Assembly (NCBI RefSeq): GCF_026966905.1
Contig: NZ_JAPUBN010000006.1
Location: 248,001-312,000 of the forward strand
From: Marinomonas phaeophyticola
GTDB lineage: Bacteria > Pseudomonadota > Gammaproteobacteria > Pseudomonadales > Marinomonadaceae
Reading direction: 5' to 3'
Length of the DNA stretch: 64,000 nucleotides
Shown piece by piece: positions 56,604 to 64,000 of the stretch. The translations under genes were made by a program, and so were the position numbers. Each line of letters starts with the position of its first letter. The first letter of the stretch is position 1. A model generated the notes under the pieces. That model saw only the letters and a list, made by a program, of their open reading frames with translations, did not search any database and was not told the origin of the DNA.

Positions 56604-57635
56604 TTGTTATTTTTACTACCTTTTAGGAGAGGATCGACAACAAATTGAAATAAAATACAATCAATTTTGTATAAATGAATTTCAACAAAATAAGCGTTAT
56701 TTTAGGGTCATAAAAAAAAGAATCCATAAAATAAATACTGTCAAACTGATGTCTTTGCTCGTTGAGTTAAATAACAGTATGGAAATGGGAATGACCCTCA
56801 ATCAAGCCATTTCGAGTATTGCCTCATCTGGCGATAAACAGCTGTCCTGCCTATGCTTATATATTTCACAACAAATAAATAACGGAGTATCCGTTCATCA
56901 ATCTGTATCAAATGTATGCGATAAAGCGACTCGGTTTTTATGTGAATTTCTGCCAGAGAACACAACACAAGAAGGTTTTAAGAAGAGTTTAGCGATCATA
57001 ATTCAATATTTAAAATCCAGAAAAGAGGTGTCAGATAAATTAGTAAAATCACTGTATTACCCTTATTTTATAGCACAATCATCTTCAATTATCATGATCA
57101 TTAACGCTATCATGAAAGATGCATTTGAACTTTCTCTTTTAGCTATTTATGGGCTAACATGCGGAGTTCAGGCGGTCATTTTGTATTTGGTCATCAGTGG
57201 GAAGATCATATTTTTTTAGAGCAATTTTTTTCATCTCTTAGGCTTTATAATTTTTTTGAGTTACTATTGGCTTCCATCGACTCAGGTGAATCTTTGCAAA
57301 ATAGCATCAAAAAAATAGCAATGTCATCGTCTCACCACCTAAATAAGAAACAGCTCTATATTCTCTATTATAAAATCAGGCTTGGCTTTGATTATTCAGA
57401 CAGCTTCCCGCAAAATTGGTTTCTTAAAGAGTCTCGGCTGGCCTTGGTAAACTCTAATAAAAATGGCAGTATAGACAGAGCGCTTAGCATGGCTTCTGAA
57501 TTACAAAAACAACGATGGACAAAAACGTTAAACACACTGAATAACATCATCCCTGTTGCTTCTTTATTAATTGCAGGCTTATTTGTAGCACAGCTATTAA
57601 TTAGTATTTACGCCCCTTTAATGGAACCTTTTTGA
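56584..57635 (+). pseudogene. pilC: Type IV pilus platform protein PilC, frameshifted
   Basis: GspF/PilC inner-membrane protein. The first frame (to 57219) contains MSLLVELNNSMEMGMTLNQAISSIA, the usual first GspF repeat, and membrane segments at about 158-178 and 188-211, then ends at a TAG inside a T7 run (57211-57217). The second frame gives EQFFSSLRLYNFFELLLASI and DSGESLQNSIKKIA to the end, with a last membrane segment IIPVASLLIAGLFVAQLLIS. One extra T would join them into about 350 residues, short of the usual 400. Starts behind GGAGG, overlapping pilB. Confidence 0.82.
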
Positions 57636-58423
57636 TGCAATATGACATAACTTTTCTTTTCTTTTACAGCTTGATTTTGTTATGCATAGGCAGCGTAATT
57701 ACGGCGTTTTTACATAGGTGGCCATTGCTATGTGAATTCCGCTGGAACAAAGAAGCTCATGATATTGTTGGGCTTCCCTTTGATGTAAAAGAGCCCCCAT
57801 CATTCATATATGGACGCTCACAATGCACCAAATGCAACAAGACACTTTCTTTTATTGAGCTTATTCCTGTTTTTAGCTATCTGATACAACTAGGAAAGTG
57901 TCGTCATTGTCAAAAAAAGATAAACATTCGTTACTTCATGATTGAGATTGCCACTCTCTTATTCTGTATCCCACTCATTTTTATTGAAGTAAATGTATTA
58001 CAACTGTTCTTATTAAGTTCAATTTTTTGTTGTTTGCTTACTGTTGCTATTTTCGATTACCACCACCAATGGATTCCTGATGAGCTTAATGGAATTCTGA
58101 TTTTCCTCTCACTTGTTCTGGTACTTCACTCGAATACGGATTTAAAATCTTCGGTATATGGTGTTTTATTTGGATACGGTGGGATTTATATCATTCGCTT
58201 ACTTTTTTTAAAACTTCGTAATATTGAAGTTATTGGCTTAGGTGACGCAAAATTATTAGCCGGTATTGGTGCTTGGTTAGGTGTTGGGTCATTATCTTAT
58301 GTATTATTCATTGCTAGTATACTTGGAATTATTACTTTTCTATTCCACCGCCAAAGGCAAACCGCCTTCGGTCCTTATTTATGTACTGCTGCATATTTAT
58401 TTTTTTGGAATCAAATTTTATGA
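57635..58423 (+). CDS. pilD: Prepilin peptidase / N-methyltransferase
   Basis: 262 residues from the ATG at 57635, which overlaps the pilC stop by one base. Aspartic membrane protease that cuts the pilin leader and methylates the new N-terminus. Zinc cysteines in CTKCNKTLSF and GKCRHCQKK; catalytic aspartates in AIFDYHHQWIPDELN and IGLGDAKLLAGIGAWLG. About eight membrane segments. Overlaps coaE by four bases. Confidence 0.93.
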   Translation: MQYDITFLFFYSLILLCIGSVITAFLHRWPLLCEFRWNKEAHDIVGLPFDVKEPPSFIYGRSQCTKCNKTLSFIELIPVFSYLIQLGKCRHCQKKINIRYFMIEIATLLFCIPLIFIEVNVLQLFLLSSIFCCLLTVAIFDYHHQWIPDELNGILIFLSLVLVLHSNTDLKSSVYGVLFGYGGIYIIRLLFLKLRNIEVIGLGDAKLLAGIGAWLGVGSLSYVLFIASILGIITFLFHRQRQTAFGPYLCTAAYLFFWNQIL

Positions 58424-59022
58424 AAAAAATTCTAGTGGGGCTAACTGGAGGTATTGGTAGTGGAAAATCAACCGTTGCTAAACTGTTCTCACAACTCAAT
58501 GTTGAATATATTGATGTGGACGATATATCAAGAGAAACCGTTCTCCCAGGCTCGCTCTTATTAAGCAAAATATCAAAGCGATATGGTAGTGATATACTAA
58601 ACTCTGACCACACTCTCAATAGAAGTAAACTACGCAGTATTATATTTAACGATCTCTCTGAAAAAGAATGGCTAGAGTCCGTTTCCCACCCGGCAATTAG
58701 ACAATTAACGATGGAAAGAATAGAGTCTTTCACGTCAAAGTATTGTTTACTAGTCCACCCTCTTCTTTTCGAAACGAATCAAGATCAAATTTGTGACGCA
58801 GTTATCGCCATATCTGTTTCCAAAGATCTCCAAGTCGAAAGAGTTTGTAACCGTGATAAAACCTCTAGCGCAGAAGCATTAAAAATTATAAATACGCAAT
58901 TATCTAATGATGATCGAGTAGCCAAAGCTAAATATGTTATTGAAAATACTGGCAATGTAGATGAATTGGGTGATAAAGTCTCTTTACTACATCAACAGAT
59001 TTTAAACAGTATTAATGAATAA
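58420..59022 (+). CDS. coaE: Dephospho-CoA kinase
   Basis: 200 residues from the ATG at 58420; longer readings would start inside pilD. Last step of CoA synthesis. P-loop GLTGGIGSGKSTVAKLF at the start, VDVDDISRETVLPG and a C-terminal helix with the usual RVCNRD lid. The pilD-coaE-yacG order is conserved in Pseudomonas. Confidence 0.95.
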   Translation: MKKILVGLTGGIGSGKSTVAKLFSQLNVEYIDVDDISRETVLPGSLLLSKISKRYGSDILNSDHTLNRSKLRSIIFNDLSEKEWLESVSHPAIRQLTMERIESFTSKYCLLVHPLLFETNQDQICDAVIAISVSKDLQVERVCNRDKTSSAEALKIINTQLSNDDRVAKAKYVIENTGNVDELGDKVSLLHQQILNSINE

Positions 59023-59236
59023 AGTAAAACAAAACACGTTCATCGCTTGTCCAACTTGCAAGAAGCAAACACTTTGGTCTAAAGAAAATGACTTCAGACC
59101 ATTTTGTAGTGACAAATGTAAATTGATTGATTTTGGAGACTGGGCTAACGAAAGCTACAGTATCCCTCAAATTGACTCAGAAGAGGACGAGATTATGACC
59201 GCAGATCTATCCTCTGACTCTGGCTACTTACACTAA
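59015..59236 (+). CDS. yacG: DNA gyrase inhibitor YacG
   Basis: 73 residues. Zinc knuckle protein: CPTCKKQTLW and PFCSDKCKLIDFGDWANE, the YacG pattern. E. coli YacG binds GyrB and inhibits gyrase. Overlaps coaE by eight bases; last gene of the pilABCD-coaE-yacG run. Confidence 0.93.
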   Translation: MNKVKQNTFIACPTCKKQTLWSKENDFRPFCSDKCKLIDFGDWANESYSIPQIDSEEDEIMTADLSSDSGYLH

Positions 59237-59249
59237 GGAAGTACCAGCA

Positions 59250-60443
59250 ATGATTGATTTTTCAACAAAAAAAGCGATCCTTATTGAAGACATGGCTGAA
59301 GCAAGGATTCTGCAGAAAAAGATGCTTACGGATTTTGGTTTTAAATCTATCGATATTGCAATGAAGGCCGAATCGGCCATCGAGTTGCTTAGAAATAACT
59401 CATATGACCTGATCTTATCAGATTATAATCTTGGTAATGGTAAAGATGGTCAACAGCTTCTTGAAGAAGTACGTTGTTCTGCGCTTATTCCGAATACATC
59501 CACTTATTTAATGGTGACAGCTGAAACCTCAATTGAAATGGTTATGGGTGCCATTGAATACCAACCTGATGGCTATATTACCAAACCTTTCTCTCAAGCA
59601 CTGCTTCAAAGACGTTTATTAAAGCTTCTAGAAAATAAAGAAAAACTGAAAAATATCAATATCGCACTTGATACAAAAAATTATGACGTAGCGATACAAG
59701 AATGCAGAATTACCATTGAAAAGTACCCTTTCTTGCAAGGAAAGTGTAACCGTATTATTGGTGAGTGTTATATTGCATTAGAAGAATACGACAAAGCCAA
59801 AAAACTCTATAGTAAAGAACTTAAAAAACAAAAAATGCCTTGGTCTCTGTTTGGTTTGGCAAAAACTCATCTGCTATTAAAAGAATATGCGGCCGCTGAA
59901 ACGAAACTAAAACAGTTAATGCTTGATAATAAGTTTTTTGTTAATGCCTATGACTGGCTAGCAAAGTGCCTTATTGCTCAAGGCAGGCACACTGAAGCGC
60001 AAGCAGTTTTAATTGATGCATTAGAGCGCTCCCCTAAAAGTATACTGAGACAAATCGAGCTGGGCCGTTTAAGTTTAGATCTAAAAGATTATCATCTTGC
60101 AGAAATTTCTTTTAGAAGAGCTGTATTTTTAGCTAAGCATTCTTGCTTCAACTCGTCTGATATTTATCTAAATCATTTACGCGCGATTGTGGGCATAGCA
60201 TCTCAGCAAGAACTTTTGCCTCGTCAAAAAGAGAGTTTTAAAAGTACTTTGAAGAAAGTTGAAGTCTTTTTAAGTGAAAGTATTGAAACAAATACAGCGG
60301 CGCATGAAATTAAAGTACAATTATATTTAAATCAAAATGATAAAATAAATGCAACCGATGCGTTTAGCTTATGGGAAGATGATTTTAAGAGTGGGGCTGC
60401 TTCTCAGCCTTATAATGAAATCAAAGAGCAACTTAGTCTTTAA
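59250..60443 (+). CDS. Response regulator with C-terminal TPR repeats
   Basis: 397 residues. Receiver domain about 1-130 with acidic pocket E13-D14, phosphoacceptor D58 (LILSDYN), T90 and K112 (ITKPFS). The rest is about six TPR-like repeats (CYIALEEYDKAKKLYSKEL, AKCLIAQGRHTEAQAVLIDAL and similar). It has no DNA-binding domain, so it acts through protein contacts. AAGGAAG precedes the ATG. Followed 13 bases later by a small histidine kinase, its probable partner. Confidence 0.88.
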   Translation: MIDFSTKKAILIEDMAEARILQKKMLTDFGFKSIDIAMKAESAIELLRNNSYDLILSDYNLGNGKDGQQLLEEVRCSALIPNTSTYLMVTAETSIEMVMGAIEYQPDGYITKPFSQALLQRRLLKLLENKEKLKNINIALDTKNYDVAIQECRITIEKYPFLQGKCNRIIGECYIALEEYDKAKKLYSKELKKQKMPWSLFGLAKTHLLLKEYAAAETKLKQLMLDNKFFVNAYDWLAKCLIAQGRHTEAQAVLIDALERSPKSILRQIELGRLSLDLKDYHLAEISFRRAVFLAKHSCFNSSDIYLNHLRAIVGIASQQELLPRQKESFKSTLKKVEVFLSESIETNTAAHEIKVQLYLNQNDKINATDAFSLWEDDFKSGAASQPYNEIKEQLSL

Positions 60444-60456
60444 CTAGGTATTTATT

Positions 60457-61113
60457 ATGAACGAATTAGATATCAGTACTATTTTGGCTAGCGCAATTCA
60501 CGAAAGTAAAAACCGTATTGGCACATTGCTTTACCATACCCATACCATTAAAAATCATAAGGAAATGGATACAGATATCGACCAAACAGTTGATACCATT
60601 GAAAATATTTTAAAACAACTGAACGATGAATGGGTTGAGTATTTATATCTTTATAAATTATCAACAAATGGCTATAACATTCAATATGAAACCTTGAATG
60701 TATCTGAGTTTCTAGATGATCAAGTTTTTGTATTAAGCAGTACAGCAATATCAAAAAATTTAACGTTAGATTTTAGATGTAAGGACGGTTTATTCGCGAC
60801 ATTCGATGAGCGACTGATCACTTCTGCAATCAGTACAACAATATATAACTCTTTTCGATTCGCTAAAAAAACCATCACTATTACGGCTGAAATGCATGAG
60901 AATTTTTTGGTTTTTTCAATTGAAGATGATGGCCCTGGTTTTGAGAATGATGAACATGATGATTTTTTGTTTTCACAAAATACTGGGCTTGGTCTATATT
61001 TTTGTGATTTGTCGGCACAATCTCATATCATAAATGATACGAGTGGCTATATAACTAAGGGAAAATCAGACTTACTTAATGGCGCATGCCTTAAAATATT
61101 TTTACCGCAATAG
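60457..61113 (+). CDS. Soluble histidine kinase-like protein
   Basis: 218 residues, no membrane segment and no sensor domain. Short H-box IHESKNRIG with H15 as likely phosphoacceptor, then a HATPase domain: N box with NSFRFAKK, G1 DDGPGF and G2 NTGLGLYFC. It ends with GACLKIFLP as most kinases do. With the upstream receiver-TPR gene it forms a compact two-component pair; the signal is not visible. Confidence 0.85.
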   Translation: MNELDISTILASAIHESKNRIGTLLYHTHTIKNHKEMDTDIDQTVDTIENILKQLNDEWVEYLYLYKLSTNGYNIQYETLNVSEFLDDQVFVLSSTAISKNLTLDFRCKDGLFATFDERLITSAISTTIYNSFRFAKKTITITAEMHENFLVFSIEDDGPGFENDEHDDFLFSQNTGLGLYFCDLSAQSHIINDTSGYITKGKSDLLNGACLKIFLPQ

Positions 61114-61126
61114 TATTATAGGCACT

Positions 61127-62101
61127 CTATTTTTCAACAAGGATAGAGGGGATTAGGATAAAATGTTGGTTTATAGCCTCTCCTTTAAGCAGCTTCATAC
61201 CAATTTCGATTGCCCTCTTCGCCATCAACTCTGGTCTTTGAATAGCTGTAGCAATCCATGGACCGTTTTTCTCCATTATAATATCAATCGCAAAAGGCGC
61301 ACCATCTACCGATGCCATGATAAACTCATTTCGATGTGCTTGTTGTGCGGCACGTAATGCTCCCCACGCTGTTGGGTCATTAATGGCGAATACTGCATCA
61401 ATACGATCATATTCCTCCATTAAGTACGTCATAGCTTCCATGCCCCCTTCGACACTTCCCGCCCCATTCATTCTATCGCTAAGTAATTTGATATCAGGAT
61501 AATTACCCAGTGTTGATTTACACCCGGTGACACGCTCAATAACCGAAGAAACCAATACTCCATTAATGATAACAAAATTGCCTTTATAACCAATTTCTCT
61601 TGCCAATCGCTCACAGGCTACCATACCAGCCTGAACATTATCTGTAGTGATCGTTGCATCAGCACCTTTAGCATTGACATCAACCGCAATTACTTTAATT
61701 CCTAATCTTTGAGCCTTTGCAACAACAGCAGCAACTTTGTATTCATCCGCTGCAGTTAATACAATTAAATCTACTTTTTGTTCTATAAAATAGTTGAGTT
61801 GTTCAATTTGACGGTTTAAATCATAAGCATCTGAACGAATTAACATTTTTACAGGTTCACCAGTAACAGCTTGAGCTTTTGATGTAATTGAGTCCACTAA
61901 TTGAACAAAATATGGGTTCCCTAAATCGGCTACGCTAATCCCAATCGACTTAAGAGGGGAGGTTTCAGAGGAGCGAATAGTATGAGGCATTAGTAACATA
62001 GCGACTAGAAAAAGCATCGAAATACTTTGAAGCAACCGTATTTGAACGGCCAGTTGATATGGCTGACTTATAAGTAATCTTATCCTCTTCATTTGATGCA
62101 T
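61127..62101 (-). CDS. Sugar ABC transporter, periplasmic binding protein (RbsB-like)
   Basis: 324 residues from the ATG at 62099-62101, with GAGGAAAA upstream. Signal-anchor-like N-terminus with a long basic lead and hydrophobic core (LLQSISMLFLVAMLLMP). Type 1 periplasmic-binding fold: GISVADLGNPYFVQLVDSI, AVDVNAKGADATITTDN, INDPTAWGALRAAQQAH and VDGAPFAIDII. It probably binds a sugar such as fructose or ribose. It lies last, behind the permease and ATPase; a hairpin separates it from the ATPase gene. Confidence 0.88.
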   Translation of the reverse strand: MHQMKRIRLLISQPYQLAVQIRLLQSISMLFLVAMLLMPHTIRSSETSPLKSIGISVADLGNPYFVQLVDSITSKAQAVTGEPVKMLIRSDAYDLNRQIEQLNYFIEQKVDLIVLTAADEYKVAAVVAKAQRLGIKVIAVDVNAKGADATITTDNVQAGMVACERLAREIGYKGNFVIINGVLVSSVIERVTGCKSTLGNYPDIKLLSDRMNGAGSVEGGMEAMTYLMEEYDRIDAVFAINDPTAWGALRAAQQAHRNEFIMASVDGAPFAIDIIMEKNGPWIATAIQRPELMAKRAIEIGMKLLKGEAINQHFILIPSILVEK

Positions 62102-62127
62102 TAGTTTTCCTCTGATTTCAACGAGTA

Positions 62128-62155
62128 GCTGACTCGGTATTAAATCCGAGTCAGC
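62128..62155 (-). other. Perfect hairpin between ABC ATPase and binding-protein genes
   Basis: GCTGACTCGG at 62128-62137 pairs perfectly with CCGAGTCAGC at 62146-62155 across an eight-base loop. No T run follows on the minus strand, so it is more likely an mRNA-stabilising or processing hairpin than a full terminator. Confidence 0.6.
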
Positions 62156-62161
62156 AGTGTA

Positions 62162-62956
62162 TTACGCGGCAACAGTCGAACTCTCTACCTCCATTGCGCC
62201 AGTCATTATAGCGACAGCATCGGACATAGTATGAGACTGAGGCGTAACCACGGCAGCACGTTTACCCAAACGATGTATATGAATACGATCAGCTACTTCA
62301 AACACGTGCGGCATATTATGACTGATCAAAATAATGGGAAGCCCTCTATCTCTCACTTCCTTGATCAAACTCAATACCCTACGGGATTCTTTTACACCTA
62401 AAGCGGCAGTTGGTTCATCCATTATAACGACTTTACTACCAAATAACGCAGAGCGAGCAACCGCAACCCCTTGCCGCTGTCCGCCAGAAAGCGACTCAAC
62501 CGCTTGGCTAATGTTTTGAATCGTCATCAAACCTAATTCAGCCATTTTATCACGTGCACGCTTTTCCATTTTATTTTTATCTAGCATCCGAAATACTGAG
62601 CCTAAGATACCTGGTTTCAGCAATTCTCTGCCGAGATACAAGTTATCAGCAATATTTAATGCTGGAGATACGGCCAAATTTTGATAGACAGTCTCAATAC
62701 CTAGAGATCGAGCTTCCATCGGGGATGAAAAATGTACCGCTTTTCCATCAAGCAGTATTTCTCCTTCATCCGGTATTAAGGCCCCTGACAAGGCTTTAAT
62801 TAAAGATGATTTCCCAGCCCCATTATCACCAATAATGGCTAAAATTTCTCCAGGATACAATTCCAAATCAGCGTGATCGATGGCGGTTACACTACCATAG
62901 CGTTTTACTAAATTTTTCGTTTGTATTACCGGTGTTTTATCATATTGAGCACTCAT
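62162..62956 (-). CDS. Sugar ABC transporter ATPase (FrcA-like)
   Basis: 264 residues from the ATG at 62954-62956, one base overlap with the permease stop; a longer frame to 63034 would cover the permease end. Single nucleotide-binding domain: Walker A GDNGAGKSS, signature LSGGQRQGVAVARS, Walker B VVIMDEPTAALG, H-loop ILISHNM. FrcA and relatives have one domain of this length, unlike the double-domain RbsA. Confidence 0.92.
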   Translation of the reverse strand: MSAQYDKTPVIQTKNLVKRYGSVTAIDHADLELYPGEILAIIGDNGAGKSSLIKALSGALIPDEGEILLDGKAVHFSSPMEARSLGIETVYQNLAVSPALNIADNLYLGRELLKPGILGSVFRMLDKNKMEKRARDKMAELGLMTIQNISQAVESLSGGQRQGVAVARSALFGSKVVIMDEPTAALGVKESRRVLSLIKEVRDRGLPIILISHNMPHVFEVADRIHIHRLGKRAAVVTPQSHTMSDAVAIMTGAMEVESSTVAA

Positions 62957-64000
62957 TATGCTGTCCCTCTTCTGATCCACTGATCGACGCCAACAGCGAC
63001 GATAATCAAAATACCAACAGTGAATTCTTGCCATAAAACATCCACACCTGCTAGGGCTAAGCCATTACGAAAGACGCCAACGACTAAAGCGCCAACAAGT
63101 GTTCCATAAATAGATCCTCTACCACCAAATAGGCTACAACCACCAATTACAACAGCGGTTATACTATCTAAATTTGTGGTATATCCTGCCTGAGGGCTAA
63201 CTGAGCCAATTCTTCCAATCAGAACCCAAGCACCTATAGCACACACAACACCGGCCAACACATATACGGATAAGAGAATGCGATCAGTACGAATCCCTGC
63301 CAATTTTGCAGCGGCTGGATCATCACCTGTGGCATACACATGACGTCCCCATGGAGTCCAATTTAGGGCATACCAGATAATAAAGAAAATACCTAACATT
63401 AGTATGGAGCCATAGGTTAAACGAGCCCCAAAAACATTCACTGTTTCACCTAACCATTGAAGTAACGGAGCCATAGAACTAATGTCTTGCGAGCGGATGG
63501 TTTCACTTTTCGAATACCAAAGGTTCAAAGCAAAAAACACATTCCAAGAGCCTAAAGTAGCAATAAAAGGAGGCAATTTCATACGAGTGATTAACAGGCC
63601 ATTAATAAACCCAGCGAATGCACCGACCCCAATGCCGATCAACAAAGCTAACCAAGCATCAAACCCATAATCAACTGCCATTCGACCCATTACAACAGAT
63701 GCCAACACCATAATTGCACCTACGGATAAATCAATGCCAGCCGTAAGGATAATTAAGGTCTGAGCAACTCCGATCACACCTATGATAGTGACTTGTTGCA
63801 ATACGAGGGATAAATTAAAAGGTGATAAAAATCGATCACCGACAATTAAACTAAAACCGAACACAGCAAGTAGTAACACGATACTTGGAGCCGCTATAGG
63901 GTATTTATGTAAGAATTTTTGAAAACTTCGAACAAAATTTTCTTTATTCTCGAAGTTCGCAGTATAAGTCTGTGCTTGATCTGCGACTTTATCGTGATCA
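62956..64000 (-). CDS. Sugar ABC transporter permease (FrcC-like), 5' end beyond window
   Basis: The frame stays open to the right edge, so the start is not in view; 348 codons are visible. The cytoplasmic N-terminal tail reads DHDKVADQAQTYTANFENKE and is followed by about eight or more membrane segments. The RbsC/FrcC pattern is clear: GIDLSVGAIMVLASVV, GFINGLLITRMKLPPFIATLGS, AVVIGGCSLFGGRGS. A GTG at 63879 is not needed as a start. With the ATPase and binding protein it forms an FrcABC-type importer. Confidence 0.9.
   Translation of the reverse strand, partial: DHDKVADQAQTYTANFENKENFVRSFQKFLHKYPIAAPSIVLLLAVFGFSLIVGDRFLSPFNLSLVLQQVTIIGVIGVAQTLIILTAGIDLSVGAIMVLASVVMGRMAVDYGFDAWLALLIGIGVGAFAGFINGLLITRMKLPPFIATLGSWNVFFALNLWYSKSETIRSQDISSMAPLLQWLGETVNVFGARLTYGSILMLGIFFIIWYALNWTPWGRHVYATGDDPAAAKLAGIRTDRILLSVYVLAGVVCAIGAWVLIGRIGSVSPQAGYTTNLDSITAVVIGGCSLFGGRGSIYGTLVGALVVGVFRNGLALAGVDVLWQEFTVGILIIVAVGVDQWIRRGTA

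Noticed and set aside
1-64000. CRISPR arrays, transposases, integrases, prophage genes, tRNA or rRNA
   Set aside because: I looked for repeat-spacer arrays, transposase/integrase proteins and tRNA-like cloverleaf regions in the gene-free stretches and found none.

Overview
The window is a 64-kb piece of AT-rich gammaproteobacterial chromosome. The gene content and order (lexA/dinG/topA block, glnS-cysS opposite ppiB-lpxH, nadC and pilABCD-coaE-yacG, aceEF, amaB-amaA for lysine/pipecolate breakdown) point to a marine member of the Oceanospirillales, most likely Marinomonas or a near relative. That assignment is inference from gene order and protein character, not from a search. I see no rRNA, tRNA, CRISPR array, insertion sequence, integrase or phage genes.

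Layout. 0-1.4 kb: a cut-off gene, an HlyC-type toxin-activating acyltransferase and a small membrane protein. 1.8-4.2 kb: a SulP anion transporter with a tandem universal stress protein. 4.5-8.6 kb: the kynurenine pathway from tryptophan to anthranilate (kynA-kynB-kynU), a stand-alone Lrp/AsnC effector-domain protein and a LysR regulator. 8.7-18.5 kb (minus strand): a split-cysteine small protein, aroC, prmB, a KfrA-like coiled-coil protein, a DUF4892 protein, an alpha/beta hydrolase, sixA, a DUF4389 protein, gpsA, selO and an rhlB-like helicase. 18.6-24.9 kb: dinG and lexA, divergent around two SOS boxes, then two small conserved genes and topA. 25-30 kb: two membrane-anchored unknowns, a Usp, cysS and glnS. 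30-33 kb: azlC/azlD with a MarR-GNAT fusion regulator, then queC. 33.2-37.4 kb: ppiB-lpxH, an unknown, miaE, and a pseudokinase-sulfatase-modifying-domain fusion. 37.6-44.2 kb: acnB behind a highly structured leader, then a LysR regulator divergent from amaB-amaA. 44.5-49.2 kb: aceE-aceF. 50-54.3 kb: nadC-ackA-pta. 54.4-59.2 kb: a SprA-like protein and a compact type IV pilus operon pilA-pilB-pilC-pilD-coaE-yacG. 59.2-61.1 kb: a response-regulator/TPR protein and a soluble histidine kinase. 61.1-64 kb: a FrcABC-type sugar ABC transporter cut off by the window end.

How the genes work together. Much of the window is central carbon and amino-acid metabolism: pyruvate to acetyl-CoA (AceEF), acetyl-CoA to acetate (Pta-AckA), citrate to isocitrate (AcnB), tryptophan and lysine catabolism, and chorismate synthesis. 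The remainder is housekeeping for DNA, RNA and protein (TopA, LexA, DinG, RhlB, GlnS, CysS, QueC, MiaE, PrmB).

The most striking result is technical and possibly biological. Five minus- or plus-strand genes (the kfrA-like gene, selO, rhlB, pta, pilC) are broken by a frameshift, and every break is repaired by adding exactly one base; in four the base belongs in an identifiable homopolymer run. That pattern looks like systematic homopolymer under-calling in the assembly. The kfrA-like break, however, also falls on a canonical -1 slippery heptamer. Other points worth a look are the acnB leader with three consecutive hairpins, the degenerate kinase fused to a cysteine-less sulfatase-modifying domain, the PilB that lacks its N-terminal domain, and an acyltransferase that seems to lack the usual catalytic histidine.
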